The notes beneath the pieces were generated by a model. It searched no databases and had not been told where the DNA came from. It saw only the letters and a list, made by a program, of their open reading frames with translations. From Phycisphaerae bacterium (GTDB lineage: Bacteria; Planctomycetota; Phycisphaerae; Sedimentisphaerales; SM23-30): 34,708 nucleotides of DNA. The stretch lies in assembly GCA_016342495.1 (NCBI GenBank), contig JAEIOG010000051.1, positions 1 to 34,708 of the forward strand, read 5' to 3'. Positions 17,123 through 25,411 of this stretch are shown in pieces. A program made the translations under genes and the position numbers. Each line of letters starts with the position of its first letter. The first letter of the stretch is position 1.

Positions 17123-18667
17123 ATGAACAGGCGTGAATTTTTGAAAATGGGTTTGGCAGCGACTGCGGCGATAGCTATGCCGGGATGCACTGGTGTGATG
17201 AATGGTAAGAATATCAAGAAACCTAATATTGTTTTGTTTCTGGTAGATGATATGGGTTGGCAAGACACTTCGGTGCCCTTCTATAAGGAATTGACACCTT
17301 TTAATAAAACTTATAAGACGCCGAATATGGAGAAACTGGCCGCCGAGGGGATGAAATTTACGCGGGCTTATGCCAGTTGTGTCTGTTCGCCAACGCGGGT
17401 AAGTTTGATGACAGGTTTGAACGCAGCGCGGCATCGGGTGACAAACTGGACATTAAGAAAAGATGCTACCAATGATGCCAGGCATAAAACACTGGAGTTT
17501 AAGAATTGGAATTATAATGGACTTTCACCGGTTGCGGGGATAAACAATACGGTTCATGCCAAGGCATTGCCAGCGTATCTGAAGGAAGCGGGCTATCGTA
17601 CAATTCATTGTGGCAAGGCGCATTTTGGTGCGATAGGGACACCGGCAGCTGAGCCATTAAATATCGGTTTTGATGTTAATATTGCCGGCCATGCCGCAGG
17701 CGGTCCGGGCAGCTATCATGGTAAACATAATTTTTCGCCAGCGTTTCGCAATGGTGACCGGATATGGGATATACCCGGGCTGGAAGAATTTCATGGTCAG
17801 GATATATTTTTAACCGAAGCTTTGACAATCAAGGCCAACCGGGCAGTGGATGAGTCAATTGAAATGGAGAAGCCATTCTTTTTGTATATGGCTCATTATG
17901 CAATTCATGCTCCAATTGAGCAGGATGACCGTTTTGCACAGGCATATTTAGATAAGGGGATGCACCCTATCGAAGCGAGATATGCGGCTTTGATAGAAGG
18001 GATGGATAAATCACTGGGTGATATTGTTGCCAATCTTGAAAAACACGGACAGCTGGATAATACAATCATATTATTCATGTCAGATAATGGCGGATTAAGT
18101 GCCCATGCCCGTGGCGGTAAGGCTCATACACATAATAAGCCCCTGAGTTCGGGTAAAGGCTCGGCCCATGAAGGGGGTGTGCGGGTGCCTATGATTGTAA
18201 AATGGCCGGGAGTTACCGAAAAAGGGTCGAAGTGTTTTCAGCCGGTGATTATTGAAGATTATTTCCCAACAATATTGGAATTGGCCGGGGTTAAAGATTA
18301 TAAACAGGTTGGCGGCGTAATTGATGGTGAAAGTTTTACACTACTGCTACAAGGAGCGAAGATCAAACGCAAGGCCCGGAAACTGTATTGGCATTTCCCG
18401 AATAATTGGGGGCCAACAGGACCGGGAATCGGTCCACACAGCGCGATAATGGAAGGTGACTGGAAATTAATTTACTATCATGCGGATCGGTCTTATGAAT
18501 TATTTGATTTACGAAAAGATATAGGTGAAAGTAAGAATTTAGCTAAAGATAAGCCGGAAAAAGTTAAGCAATTGGCTATGGCCTTGCGGCAATACCTGAT
18601 AGAGGTTGATGCGAAGATGCCTTTAGTTAAGGCGACAGGAAAAGCGGTAGCCTGGCCTGGTGAATAA
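17123..18667 (+). CDS. Sulfatase (Cys-type), Tat-exported lipoprotein
   Basis: 514 residues. Hydrolyses sulfate esters, probably on a glycan. Twin-arginine signal NRREFLKMG with a lipobox at MPGC (C22), so exported folded and lipid-anchored. The formylglycine motif is C88-S-P-T-R92 followed by VSLMTG; calcium ligands D42-D43 in VDDMGW; GKAHFG (K165, H167) in place of the usual GKWHLG; H262 in IHAP; D321-N322 in SDNGG; K345 in SGKGSAHEGG. All key S1-family residues are present. 18 bases on either side to its neighbours; aagga upstream. Activation needs a formylglycine-generating enzyme, which is not in the window. Substrate unknown. Confidence 0.93.
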   Translation: MNRREFLKMGLAATAAIAMPGCTGVMNGKNIKKPNIVLFLVDDMGWQDTSVPFYKELTPFNKTYKTPNMEKLAAEGMKFTRAYASCVCSPTRVSLMTGLNAARHRVTNWTLRKDATNDARHKTLEFKNWNYNGLSPVAGINNTVHAKALPAYLKEAGYRTIHCGKAHFGAIGTPAAEPLNIGFDVNIAGHAAGGPGSYHGKHNFSPAFRNGDRIWDIPGLEEFHGQDIFLTEALTIKANRAVDESIEMEKPFFLYMAHYAIHAPIEQDDRFAQAYLDKGMHPIEARYAALIEGMDKSLGDIVANLEKHGQLDNTIILFMSDNGGLSAHARGGKAHTHNKPLSSGKGSAHEGGVRVPMIVKWPGVTEKGSKCFQPVIIEDYFPTILELAGVKDYKQVGGVIDGESFTLLLQGAKIKRKARKLYWHFPNNWGPTGPGIGPHSAIMEGDWKLIYYHADRSYELFDLRKDIGESKNLAKDKPEKVKQLAMALRQYLIEVDAKMPLVKATGKAVAWPGE

Positions 18668-18685
18668 TGGGTAAAGGATTTACAA

Positions 18686-20281
18686 ATGATAAGACGCAAA
18701 TTTTTAAAATTGACAGCTGGTTATTGTTTTGGGGCTTTTATAAGTGGATGCAATCATAGATCAAATCATGTAAATATGATTGGGAAACCCAATGTAATAA
18801 TTATTAATGCTGATGATCTGGGCTATGGCGATATTGGCTGCTATGGAGCGACGAAAGTCAAAACACCCAATATAGACAAATTAGCAAAGCAAGGCAGGAT
18901 GTTCACTGATGCTCATACAGCATCGGCGGTATGTACTCCTTCGCGGTATGGATTGCTTACGGGCAGTTACCCTCTCCGGAAAAATTTGTGGGGGCCATCG
19001 CCTGTTCGTCAGGGTTTGTTAATTGATCCTGAAAAACCTACCTTAGCAAGCATTATGAAAAAAGCCGGTTATGCGACATCCTGCATCGGCAAATGGCATC
19101 TGGGCTTTGGTGAGCAAGAACCTGATTGGAATGGAGAATTAAAACCTGGGCCTTTGGAATTGGGATTTGATTATTATTTCGGGATACCGCAAGTAAATAG
19201 CGGCCCCCCATTTGTATATGTCGAAAATCATCAAGTTGTTGGACTGGACCCGTCAGATCCATTGGTTTATGGAAAAAAACCAGAGACACAGGCCTGGCCA
19301 GCTAAAGGATACAAGTCTTCTACCATTGGCGGAGCTCGGGCAGCTCATGAATTATATAAAGATGAAGAAATTGCAACAAAATTTAAGGACAAGGCCATCG
19401 GGTGGATAAAGCAAAATAAGACCAAGCCCTTCTTTATGTATCTGGCAACCACAAATATTCATCACCCATTTACACCTGCACCACGTTTTAAGGGGACCAG
19501 TGAATGTGGAATCTATGGAGATTTCATCCATGAACTTGATTGGGTTGTGGGCGAAATAATGCAATGTCTGGAAGATACCGGACAAGTCAACAATACTTTA
19601 TTAATCTTCACAAGTGATAATGGCGGCATGCTTAATCATGGAGGACAGGATGCCTGGAAAGCCGGACATCACTTAAATGGCGAGCTTCTCGGATTCAAAT
19701 TTGGAGCATGGGAAGGAGGACATCGCACGCCGATGATAGCACGCTGGCCTGGGAAAATTCAAGCTAACAGCAAATCTGATCAGCTAATAAGCCAAATCGA
19801 CATGTTGGCAACTCTGGCTGCATTGACAAATCAAAGTCTAGCTGATAACGATGATATTGACAGTGTAAATCAATTGGAAGCCTTTATTGGAAATCCTAAA
19901 AATTCTATTCGTGAATATCTGATTATTTCACCAAACAGTCCGCAGCATCTGCTGGTTCTCAAAGGCAATTGGGTATATATTCCAGCTCAAAATGAAGGTG
20001 GTTTTCAAGGAACTAAAATTGGTGATCATACTTTAGGTGGAGCGGCGGCGCATAAACTTACCGGGCAAGTTAATAGCGACATTAGCAATGGGAAAATCAA
20101 AGCAGATGCGCCTCCCGGGCAGCTTTATAATTTAAAAAATGATACATCTCAACAATTCAATGTTTATAATAAACATTCCGAAATAGTTGCTGAGCTTGAT
20201 AAATTAATTAAATTATATCGCAGCAAAATTGGACCTGAACCTAAACTCGGTTGGATTAATATTAAACCTGTAAAGAAATGA
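18686..20281 (+). CDS. Sulfatase (arylsulfatase A-like), Tat-exported lipoprotein
   Basis: 531 residues. Twin-arginine signal IRRKFLK and lipobox ISGC (C22). Formylglycine motif C83-T-P-S-R87 followed by YGLLTG; calcium ligands D43-D44 in NADDLGYGDIG; GKWHLG (K136, H138); HHPFTP (H259/H260); TSDNGG (D311, N312); FGAWEGGHRTPM. It is closer to the arylsulfatase A/GALNS group than its partner upstream, so the two probably cut different sulfate positions of one substrate. ATG has aaagga at 18673-18678 with good spacing. The gene follows the first sulfatase by 18 bases. The C-terminal part has a long insertion with a GGFQGTKIG segment not needed for catalysis. Confidence 0.93.
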   Translation: MIRRKFLKLTAGYCFGAFISGCNHRSNHVNMIGKPNVIIINADDLGYGDIGCYGATKVKTPNIDKLAKQGRMFTDAHTASAVCTPSRYGLLTGSYPLRKNLWGPSPVRQGLLIDPEKPTLASIMKKAGYATSCIGKWHLGFGEQEPDWNGELKPGPLELGFDYYFGIPQVNSGPPFVYVENHQVVGLDPSDPLVYGKKPETQAWPAKGYKSSTIGGARAAHELYKDEEIATKFKDKAIGWIKQNKTKPFFMYLATTNIHHPFTPAPRFKGTSECGIYGDFIHELDWVVGEIMQCLEDTGQVNNTLLIFTSDNGGMLNHGGQDAWKAGHHLNGELLGFKFGAWEGGHRTPMIARWPGKIQANSKSDQLISQIDMLATLAALTNQSLADNDDIDSVNQLEAFIGNPKNSIREYLIISPNSPQHLLVLKGNWVYIPAQNEGGFQGTKIGDHTLGGAAAHKLTGQVNSDISNGKIKADAPPGQLYNLKNDTSQQFNVYNKHSEIVAELDKLIKLYRSKIGPEPKLGWINIKPVKK

Positions 20282-20318
20282 GATGGTTTTGACGAAAATT
20301 GATGATTGAGCCTGAAAA

Positions 20319-21425
20319 ATGGATATACGATTTGATTGGTTAAAAAATAAATTCACAAAGAGAGTCCTGACTATTACGATATTGATTCTTTTAATAATGC
20401 TGGGGACACCAAGCAGCAAACGTGGATTATATTGTTTAAAAATTGTCGATGATTGCTATATTTATGAAAAACATGAGGATCAATGGTTTATTGGCAATGG
20501 CAGCATGGATCGTAGCTTTAATGAAATAATCAAGTATGAAGTTGAGCAGTATAATTTTAACAATCAATACATTTATGGAAACCTTAAACGTACAAAACAT
20601 TATTTTATCATCACTTATTCTAAACGTTCTAGAGAAGAAGACATTTTCAAAGACAAAGAAGAATGGATTGCTCAACTGACAGACAAAGGTATAGATAATT
20701 ATCACAATCTGCTAGATCCCGAGCAGGAAGTTTTGAAGTATCCTGAAATTAATGTTGTCAGATACAAATACAAGGTGATGTCTAATTTGTGGGGACTGGA
20801 TGATAACCAATGGTTTTCAGGGGCCATATCATTAAATTTGCTGATATGCTTTATGATTGGCCTTTGCTTAAAACATAATAATATCAAAAAATATATATCA
20901 TTATCATTAGGTTTATTAACCGGGGTGACAATATGCCAACAATGGGGAAATGAACTTTGTGCAGATCAACCTTGCGGGATATATTTATTTCTACTGGTTT
21001 TCTTGCCGTATATTTCTATGAAATTGAGTAAACTTGGTGGTTTTCTGGGAGATAAAAACCCAAAACAAATAGACATTGATGAAAATGTTATATTTTTTGA
21101 CGAGTTAAAAAATGAAGTAATAAATCGAATGGAAACGTATTCACAATTTTGCTTAGAAAATCAGTATATCGAATTAGACCCTGACAATCTTCCGGAAATA
21201 CTTAGACCTTATATTCCTTTAGCTGAGATTTGGGGGGTGTCTGATGAGTCTTCTCGTGAAAATCTAATTGAGAAAGCCCCTGCAAACGCTAAGCTTCATT
21301 TATTTGAAATCATAAATGAAATTAAAATCCCATTAGATGATTGGCTGAACTGGGAAGAAACAAATACGGAAGAAGTTACAAATGAGTATATTGCTTTTAG
21401 AAGTATGAGAATGATATACGAGTAA
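20319..21425 (+). CDS. Polytopic membrane protein of unknown function
   Basis: 368 residues. Four likely membrane segments: about 15-30 (TITILILLIMLGT), 162-185 (AISLNLLICFMIGLCL), 193-209 and 218-234 (GIYLFLLVFLPYIS). Residues 31-160 lie between the first and second segments and 250-368 form a charged C-terminal domain; sidedness cannot be set with confidence. No family recognised. It begins 37 bases after the sulfatase and ends 15 bases before the next gene, so it may be the fifth member of the operon, although its ribosome-binding site is weak. The AT-rich codon use differs visibly from the sulfatase genes. Confidence 0.72.
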   Translation: MDIRFDWLKNKFTKRVLTITILILLIMLGTPSSKRGLYCLKIVDDCYIYEKHEDQWFIGNGSMDRSFNEIIKYEVEQYNFNNQYIYGNLKRTKHYFIITYSKRSREEDIFKDKEEWIAQLTDKGIDNYHNLLDPEQEVLKYPEINVVRYKYKVMSNLWGLDDNQWFSGAISLNLLICFMIGLCLKHNNIKKYISLSLGLLTGVTICQQWGNELCADQPCGIYLFLLVFLPYISMKLSKLGGFLGDKNPKQIDIDENVIFFDELKNEVINRMETYSQFCLENQYIELDPDNLPEILRPYIPLAEIWGVSDESSRENLIEKAPANAKLHLFEIINEIKIPLDDWLNWEETNTEEVTNEYIAFRSMRMIYE

Positions 21426-21427
21426 AT

Positions 21428-21443
21428 GGAGGATAATGAAGTG
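21428..21443 (+). promoter_or_regulatory. Ribosome-binding site deciding a GTG start
   Basis: ggagg at 21428-21432 is placed 8 bases before GTG at 21441-21443. It overlaps the ATG at 21426-21428, which would otherwise be read as the start, and lies directly after the stop (21423-21425) of the previous gene. Confidence 0.6.
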
Positions 21444-21971
21444 AGATGGATAAAATGGTTTTTAATTATTGTAATTATTTTAATCACTATATATTTCTCA
21501 TATACCGCTTTATTTGGAAAAGTCGACAAAGGCACTGTCCGTAGCTGGGAAAATCTGCCACCCTATTTACAACACCAGCTAAGCAACTTACAAGCAGAAG
21601 GTCCATTTAATTACCACTACTGTGCCGCAGCAGACTGGTCGTTCTATCTATTACATGGAAAAGTTAGTAAGGGAAATTTCAGTGCATTTTGCTCGAAGGC
21701 AAATGGATGGAAAATTGACATGAATCTGGATTCATGGGATACCGCCGCACTGCATAAAAGATGGGAAAATCGTGGTATAGATATCAGCAAATTTCCTTTA
21801 AAAGAAAAGAACAAGACACTTGAGGGAAATTCATACAAATTCATTTTTGGGCACAAGAATTTTTGTCCAAATACATCAAATCCTCACGACACCGTAGATA
21901 TGAAAATTTATTATTCCGAAGATTCAAATACTTTCACAATTTACATATCAAGAAACCGAAGAAAGCCATAG
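21441..21971 (+). CDS. Single-pass membrane protein of unknown function
   Basis: 176 residues from a GTG at 21441; an ATG at 21426 is in frame but has no ribosome-binding site, while ggagg (21428-21432) fits the GTG. One N-terminal membrane anchor (WIKWFLIIVIILITIYFSY), then a soluble domain of about 145 residues with four or five Cys and many Trp/Phe (YHYCAAADWSFYL, NGWKIDMNLDSWD). No known domain recognised. Last gene of the cluster; its stop is 8 bases from the convergent dgt stop. It may partner the membrane protein upstream. Confidence 0.72.
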   Translation: MRWIKWFLIIVIILITIYFSYTALFGKVDKGTVRSWENLPPYLQHQLSNLQAEGPFNYHYCAAADWSFYLLHGKVSKGNFSAFCSKANGWKIDMNLDSWDTAALHKRWENRGIDISKFPLKEKNKTLEGNSYKFIFGHKNFCPNTSNPHDTVDMKIYYSEDSNTFTIYISRNRRKP

Positions 21972-21979
21972 TCATAAAA

Positions 21980-23128
21980 CTAATTTAGCAATTGCTGAAA
22001 AAGTTTATGGCTGTAGCGGTCGGTCATGCCGGCTATGTAGTCGCAGATTACGCGGTGGAGGGGTTGTTCTTCCAGGCGTTTCTGGTAGCGGTTGGGCATT
22101 AGGTCCGGGCTAGTTAAGAAAAGATTGAACAGCTCTGAAATTTCATGTTTGGCCTGCTTTTGGCCCTGCATTACTTCGGTGCTGCAATAGACATTTTGCA
22201 TGAGAAAATCGGAAAGGTGATTGAGAAGAGCTTGCTTCTCGGTAGAAAGACCAACGATTTTTGCTGGAGCGTTGCGGACATCATCGACGCTTTGGGGGTT
22301 GATTTCAGTTAGCTGAGCGGATGCATGCTTGAGGACATCACGAACCAGAGTATCGATAATAGCTTTTGCACAGCGAAGCTGCCGGGCATGGCGATGGGCT
22401 TCGGGGTATAGTTTCTGGACAGTTTCTTTGATCTGCTGATAGAGTTCAATCTGATCAAGGTCTTGTTCGGTTATGAGGCCACAAGCTAAGGCATCATCGA
22501 GGTCATGGGAGTTATAAGCGATAGAATCGGCCAGGTCAGCTATCTGGCCTTCGATTGTTCCTTTGCCATCACCGAATTCATCGTTTTGTTCGGGATTGTC
22601 GAAACGGGTTTCATGCTTAGCAAGACATTCACGAGTTTCGTAGGAAAGATTCAGACCCCGGAAATTGGGGTATGGATGTTCGAGATATTCAACGGTTCGC
22701 AGCGATTGAAGATTATGTTCAAAGCCACCATGACCTTGCATAAGTTCGTTGAGGACTTCTTCGCCGCAATGGCCATAAGGGGGATGGCCAAGATCATGGG
22801 CCAGTGCAGCAGCTTCGGCAAGGTCTTCATTTACTTTTAAGATACGGGCAAGAGTGCGGGCGATTTGGGCGACTTCGATGGTATGAGTCAATCGAGTGCG
22901 ATAATAATCATGTTCGACGAGCATGAACACCTGGGTCTTAGCTTCAAGTCGACGAAAAGCGGCACAATGAATAATACGATCGCGGTCACGCTGGAAACAT
23001 GTTCTGAATAGATGCCGATCTTCCTTATAGCTTCGCCCTTTTGAATACTCAGCATGAACAGCATAACTGGCAAGATGGGATGATTCATATAGCCATTGGT
23101 CGGTTATGTTGGAAATGTACTTTGACAT
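21980..23128 (-). CDS. dgt: dNTP triphosphohydrolase (dGTPase-like, HD domain)
   Basis: 382 residues, cytosolic. Cuts dNTPs to nucleoside and triphosphate, controlling dNTP pools. The HD-domain metal ligands are all present: H82 (RLTHT), H111-D112 (AHDLGHPPYGH) and D201 (DLADSIAYNSHDLDD). The AFRRLEAKTQVF segment near 57-68 and the QSLRTVEYLE segment are typical of the dGTPase-like (type 2) group. ATG 23126-23128 has aagga on the minus strand at 23135-23139, 6 bases upstream. Followed (upstream) by tsaB on the same strand 118 bases away. Its stop nearly touches the convergent membrane-protein gene. Substrate preference (dGTP versus others) cannot be read from sequence. Confidence 0.93.
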   Translation of the reverse strand: MSKYISNITDQWLYESSHLASYAVHAEYSKGRSYKEDRHLFRTCFQRDRDRIIHCAAFRRLEAKTQVFMLVEHDYYRTRLTHTIEVAQIARTLARILKVNEDLAEAAALAHDLGHPPYGHCGEEVLNELMQGHGGFEHNLQSLRTVEYLEHPYPNFRGLNLSYETRECLAKHETRFDNPEQNDEFGDGKGTIEGQIADLADSIAYNSHDLDDALACGLITEQDLDQIELYQQIKETVQKLYPEAHRHARQLRCAKAIIDTLVRDVLKHASAQLTEINPQSVDDVRNAPAKIVGLSTEKQALLNHLSDFLMQNVYCSTEVMQGQKQAKHEISELFNLFLTSPDLMPNRYQKRLEEQPLHRVICDYIAGMTDRYSHKLFQQLLN

Positions 23129-23246
23129 TTTATTTCCTTATCATTTTTGCTCACAGTAAATATATCGACAAAATGAATTTAGCGGGTCGCTGCCGCTCAC
23201 CGCTGTTTGTTGATATCAAATAATCCCAGGTAATTTATTTTCAAAC

Positions 23247-24002
23247 TTACTTGCGGCCCAGTTCTTCCCATTTGACTTCGGCTTCGGGGCGGCGCATGTA
23301 TTGGGGTTCGAATTTGACGGCATCATCGAAGGCATCGTTGCCAGCAAACTGGTTAGCGGCGGCACGGAGATGGCCACAACTATGGACAAACTTAACCTGA
23401 GGCGACCAGTATTTTTCATCGAGCAGGATCGCTTCAGAAGATTCAAATTTATCTTTATGATATTTTATGCCAAGGCCCAGAACATATAGTGGTTTAGGGG
23501 CTTTGGCAAGGAACTCTTCAACATCAATCATCGTTGGCTGGGAAATAGTTTTATAGCCGGAGATAAAACCATCAGTATTTTCGGATTTTTCATAGATGCC
23601 ACCAAAAACCATATCACGGCCAGCATGGAGCACAACAGCTACATTTTTTATATCGGTGAAGCCATCAGCTATAGCAATATCAGCGTTTAGCACCTGAGCA
23701 TCGATGCTGGGGACCGGGACGATACGACAATTGTTGGCATAGGCCAGCGTTTTAGCAGTGGTAACCGCCAGACGCAAACCCGTAAAACTGCCCGGGCCGG
23801 CTGAAACATAGATATAATCAATGTCAGCAGGCTTCCAGCCTATATCGCTGGTGAGTTTATCGATAGAGGGTAATAGCTCAGTGGTATGCTTCATTACACC
23901 TGAAAACTGGGTATGAGCCAGGATCTGGTCGCCCTGGGAAATAGCAACAGAACCGATCTGGCCTGAAGTTTCAATTGTTAAGATATTTTTTTGTTTTTCC
24001 AT
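23247..24002 (-). CDS. tsaB: tRNA threonylcarbamoyladenosine biosynthesis protein TsaB
   Basis: 251 residues, cytosolic. Partner of TsaD in making the t6A base at position 37 of ANN-decoding tRNAs. The N-terminal ILTIETSGQIGSVAI is the ASKHA phosphate-1 loop of the family, and SAGPGSFTGLRLAV is the TsaB signature. The C-terminus EPQYMRRPEAEVKWEE is also typical. An earlier in-frame ATG at 24059 would add 19 residues before the core; I chose 24002 because the family starts a few residues before the ILTIETS segment. Neither start has a good Shine-Dalgarno. Divergent from the short secretin paralogue. Confidence 0.92.
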   Translation of the reverse strand: MEKQKNILTIETSGQIGSVAISQGDQILAHTQFSGVMKHTTELLPSIDKLTSDIGWKPADIDYIYVSAGPGSFTGLRLAVTTAKTLAYANNCRIVPVPSIDAQVLNADIAIADGFTDIKNVAVVLHAGRDMVFGGIYEKSENTDGFISGYKTISQPTMIDVEEFLAKAPKPLYVLGLGIKYHKDKFESSEAILLDEKYWSPQVKFVHSCGHLRAAANQFAGNDAFDDAVKFEPQYMRRPEAEVKWEELGRK

Positions 24003-24379
24003 TGTGCTGACATCATAGCGAAAGTTTACAGAACGAGCAACTCTAGTATAAGATTTCATTGAAAAAAAATTGAATCAGGGTAATAATAATTAAAAGGTCA
24101 TGAAAAGATTATGACTTGAACAACTTAACACATAAGTGTTTTATATAAAACACTTTATGCTAAACAAGCCACTACTGGACAGACCTGTTTTGTATCAAAA
24201 AGGAAATGAATAGCAAAAAATTATTTTAACAAAATATATAATTATTTTGCATTAAGGTGCAATTTGGTGCAGACTTAAATAGTTAAACAATATGGACAGA
24301 TGCATTTAGTTGGCTTTTAAGTCCAAATCCAGCCCTAAAACAGCTCTATTAGAGTAGTTTTAAACGAAAGGAGAATATC
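24003..24379. other. Divergent regulatory region
   Basis: 377 bases between tsaB (minus) and the secretin-like paralogue (plus). No gene seen. It contains the 22-bp palindrome at 24134-24155, and aaaggag (24367-24373) as ribosome-binding site for the TTG start of the next gene. Around 24251-24272 ggtgca occurs twice in a short direct repeat. Confidence 0.55.
24134..24155. repeat. Perfect 22-bp palindrome, candidate operator
   Basis: aagtgtttta followed by tataaaacactt is its own reverse complement over all 22 bases. It lies 131 bp from the tsaB start and 225 bp from the start of the secretin paralogue. The central ttatataa would overlap any -10 element used there. Protein binding is inference. 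Confidence 0.6.
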
Positions 24380-25411
24380 TTGTTTTACCACAATTTAAAA
24401 AATATCATTAGCAACTCCAAATGGGGGATGTTAATAGCGTTTATTCTTTGTTTTTCGGTTTCGATGACCTTTGCCGCGGAAACAAAAATAACATCCAGTC
24501 ACATCCAAGGCTATTGGCTACTCAGCAGAGACCTCAGCGAAAGCTATACAAAAGCTAAAAAATTCGACGAGGCTACCGCTGAAATCAACAAATCTATTGC
24601 CATTTTTGACAAAAACAAAGAGATTTTAGGCGAAAAAACGCATGAAAAACTAAAAAATGAGGCTGAAATCGCCCTCAAATATATTCAGGATAGCCAGGCA
24701 AACAAGGTCAATAAAGTTAATCAGGTTAATAAAGTTAGTAAAGTTAGTAAAGTTTCTGATAAGACAAATAAGACAAACCTAACAGCCACAACTCAAAAGA
24801 CCAAAGAATTGGACCGGCCATTAACGCCAATGGAACGTGAAGCCAAAGCCATCGAAATTCTGGCAACTCAAATAATTGAACTTGAATATGATGAAGAATC
24901 CCTGGAATTTGTGTTAACTGATATAGCTGATCGCAGCAAATTAACTATTTTCCCGGAATGGCCCAAGATTCTAAATATGGCAAATATCCAAAGAGACAAA
25001 AGAGTGGTAATACCAAAATGTCAAGTGCCAGTTGGTAATGCACTGGAGATGGTTTTGGCCTATGTTTCTGGTGATGCCGATGCCCGTCTGGGTTATAGCA
25101 TCAATCAATTTGGCATAGTCAAGGTCAGCATAGCACCCAAAAACTACGGATACAAGTTTAATACTTTCTATGTTGGTGATATCACTCAGTCGCGAAATAT
25201 CGGGGGTGGGGGCATGGGTATGGGCTATGGCGGCCAAGGTGGATACGGCAACAACTCAGGGGGCATGGGAAATAACCGCGGTGGCGGATACAATAACAAC
25301 CGCGGTGGCTCAAACAACCGCAGAAATAGCTATGGTGGGAACCGTAACAACAGCAGTAATAACCGTAGAAACAATAATAATCGTAGCAATCGTGGTGGCT
25401 ATGGACGCTAG
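24380..25411 (+). CDS. Secretin-like N-domain protein lacking the secretin domain
   Basis: 343 residues. Signal peptide (cut near FAA-E). Residues about 37-108 match a TPR-like part of the full secretin at 26536 (SYTKAKKFDEATAEI...). Residues 109-135 are an NKV/SKV repeat. Residues about 160-275 match the N-domain of the secretin closely: LEYDEESLEFVLTDIADRS, VLAYVSGDADARLGY and VKVSIAPKNYGY. The last 70 residues are Gly/Asn/Arg-rich and end with GGYGR. TTG start with aaaggag 6 bases before. The outer-membrane beta-barrel part is absent. It may be an accessory protein of the secretin or a broken copy; the remnant at 25444 favours the second origin. Confidence 0.82.
   Translation: MFYHNLKNIISNSKWGMLIAFILCFSVSMTFAAETKITSSHIQGYWLLSRDLSESYTKAKKFDEATAEINKSIAIFDKNKEILGEKTHEKLKNEAEIALKYIQDSQANKVNKVNQVNKVSKVSKVSDKTNKTNLTATTQKTKELDRPLTPMEREAKAIEILATQIIELEYDEESLEFVLTDIADRSKLTIFPEWPKILNMANIQRDKRVVIPKCQVPVGNALEMVLAYVSGDADARLGYSINQFGIVKVSIAPKNYGYKFNTFYVGDITQSRNIGGGGMGMGYGGQGGYGNNSGGMGNNRGGGYNNNRGGSNNRRNSYGGNRNNSSNNRRNNNNRSNRGGYGR

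Noticed and set aside
24720-24780. Short NKV/SKV direct repeats that could suggest a CRISPR-like array
   Set aside because: The 9-base units are contiguous coding repeats without spacers.
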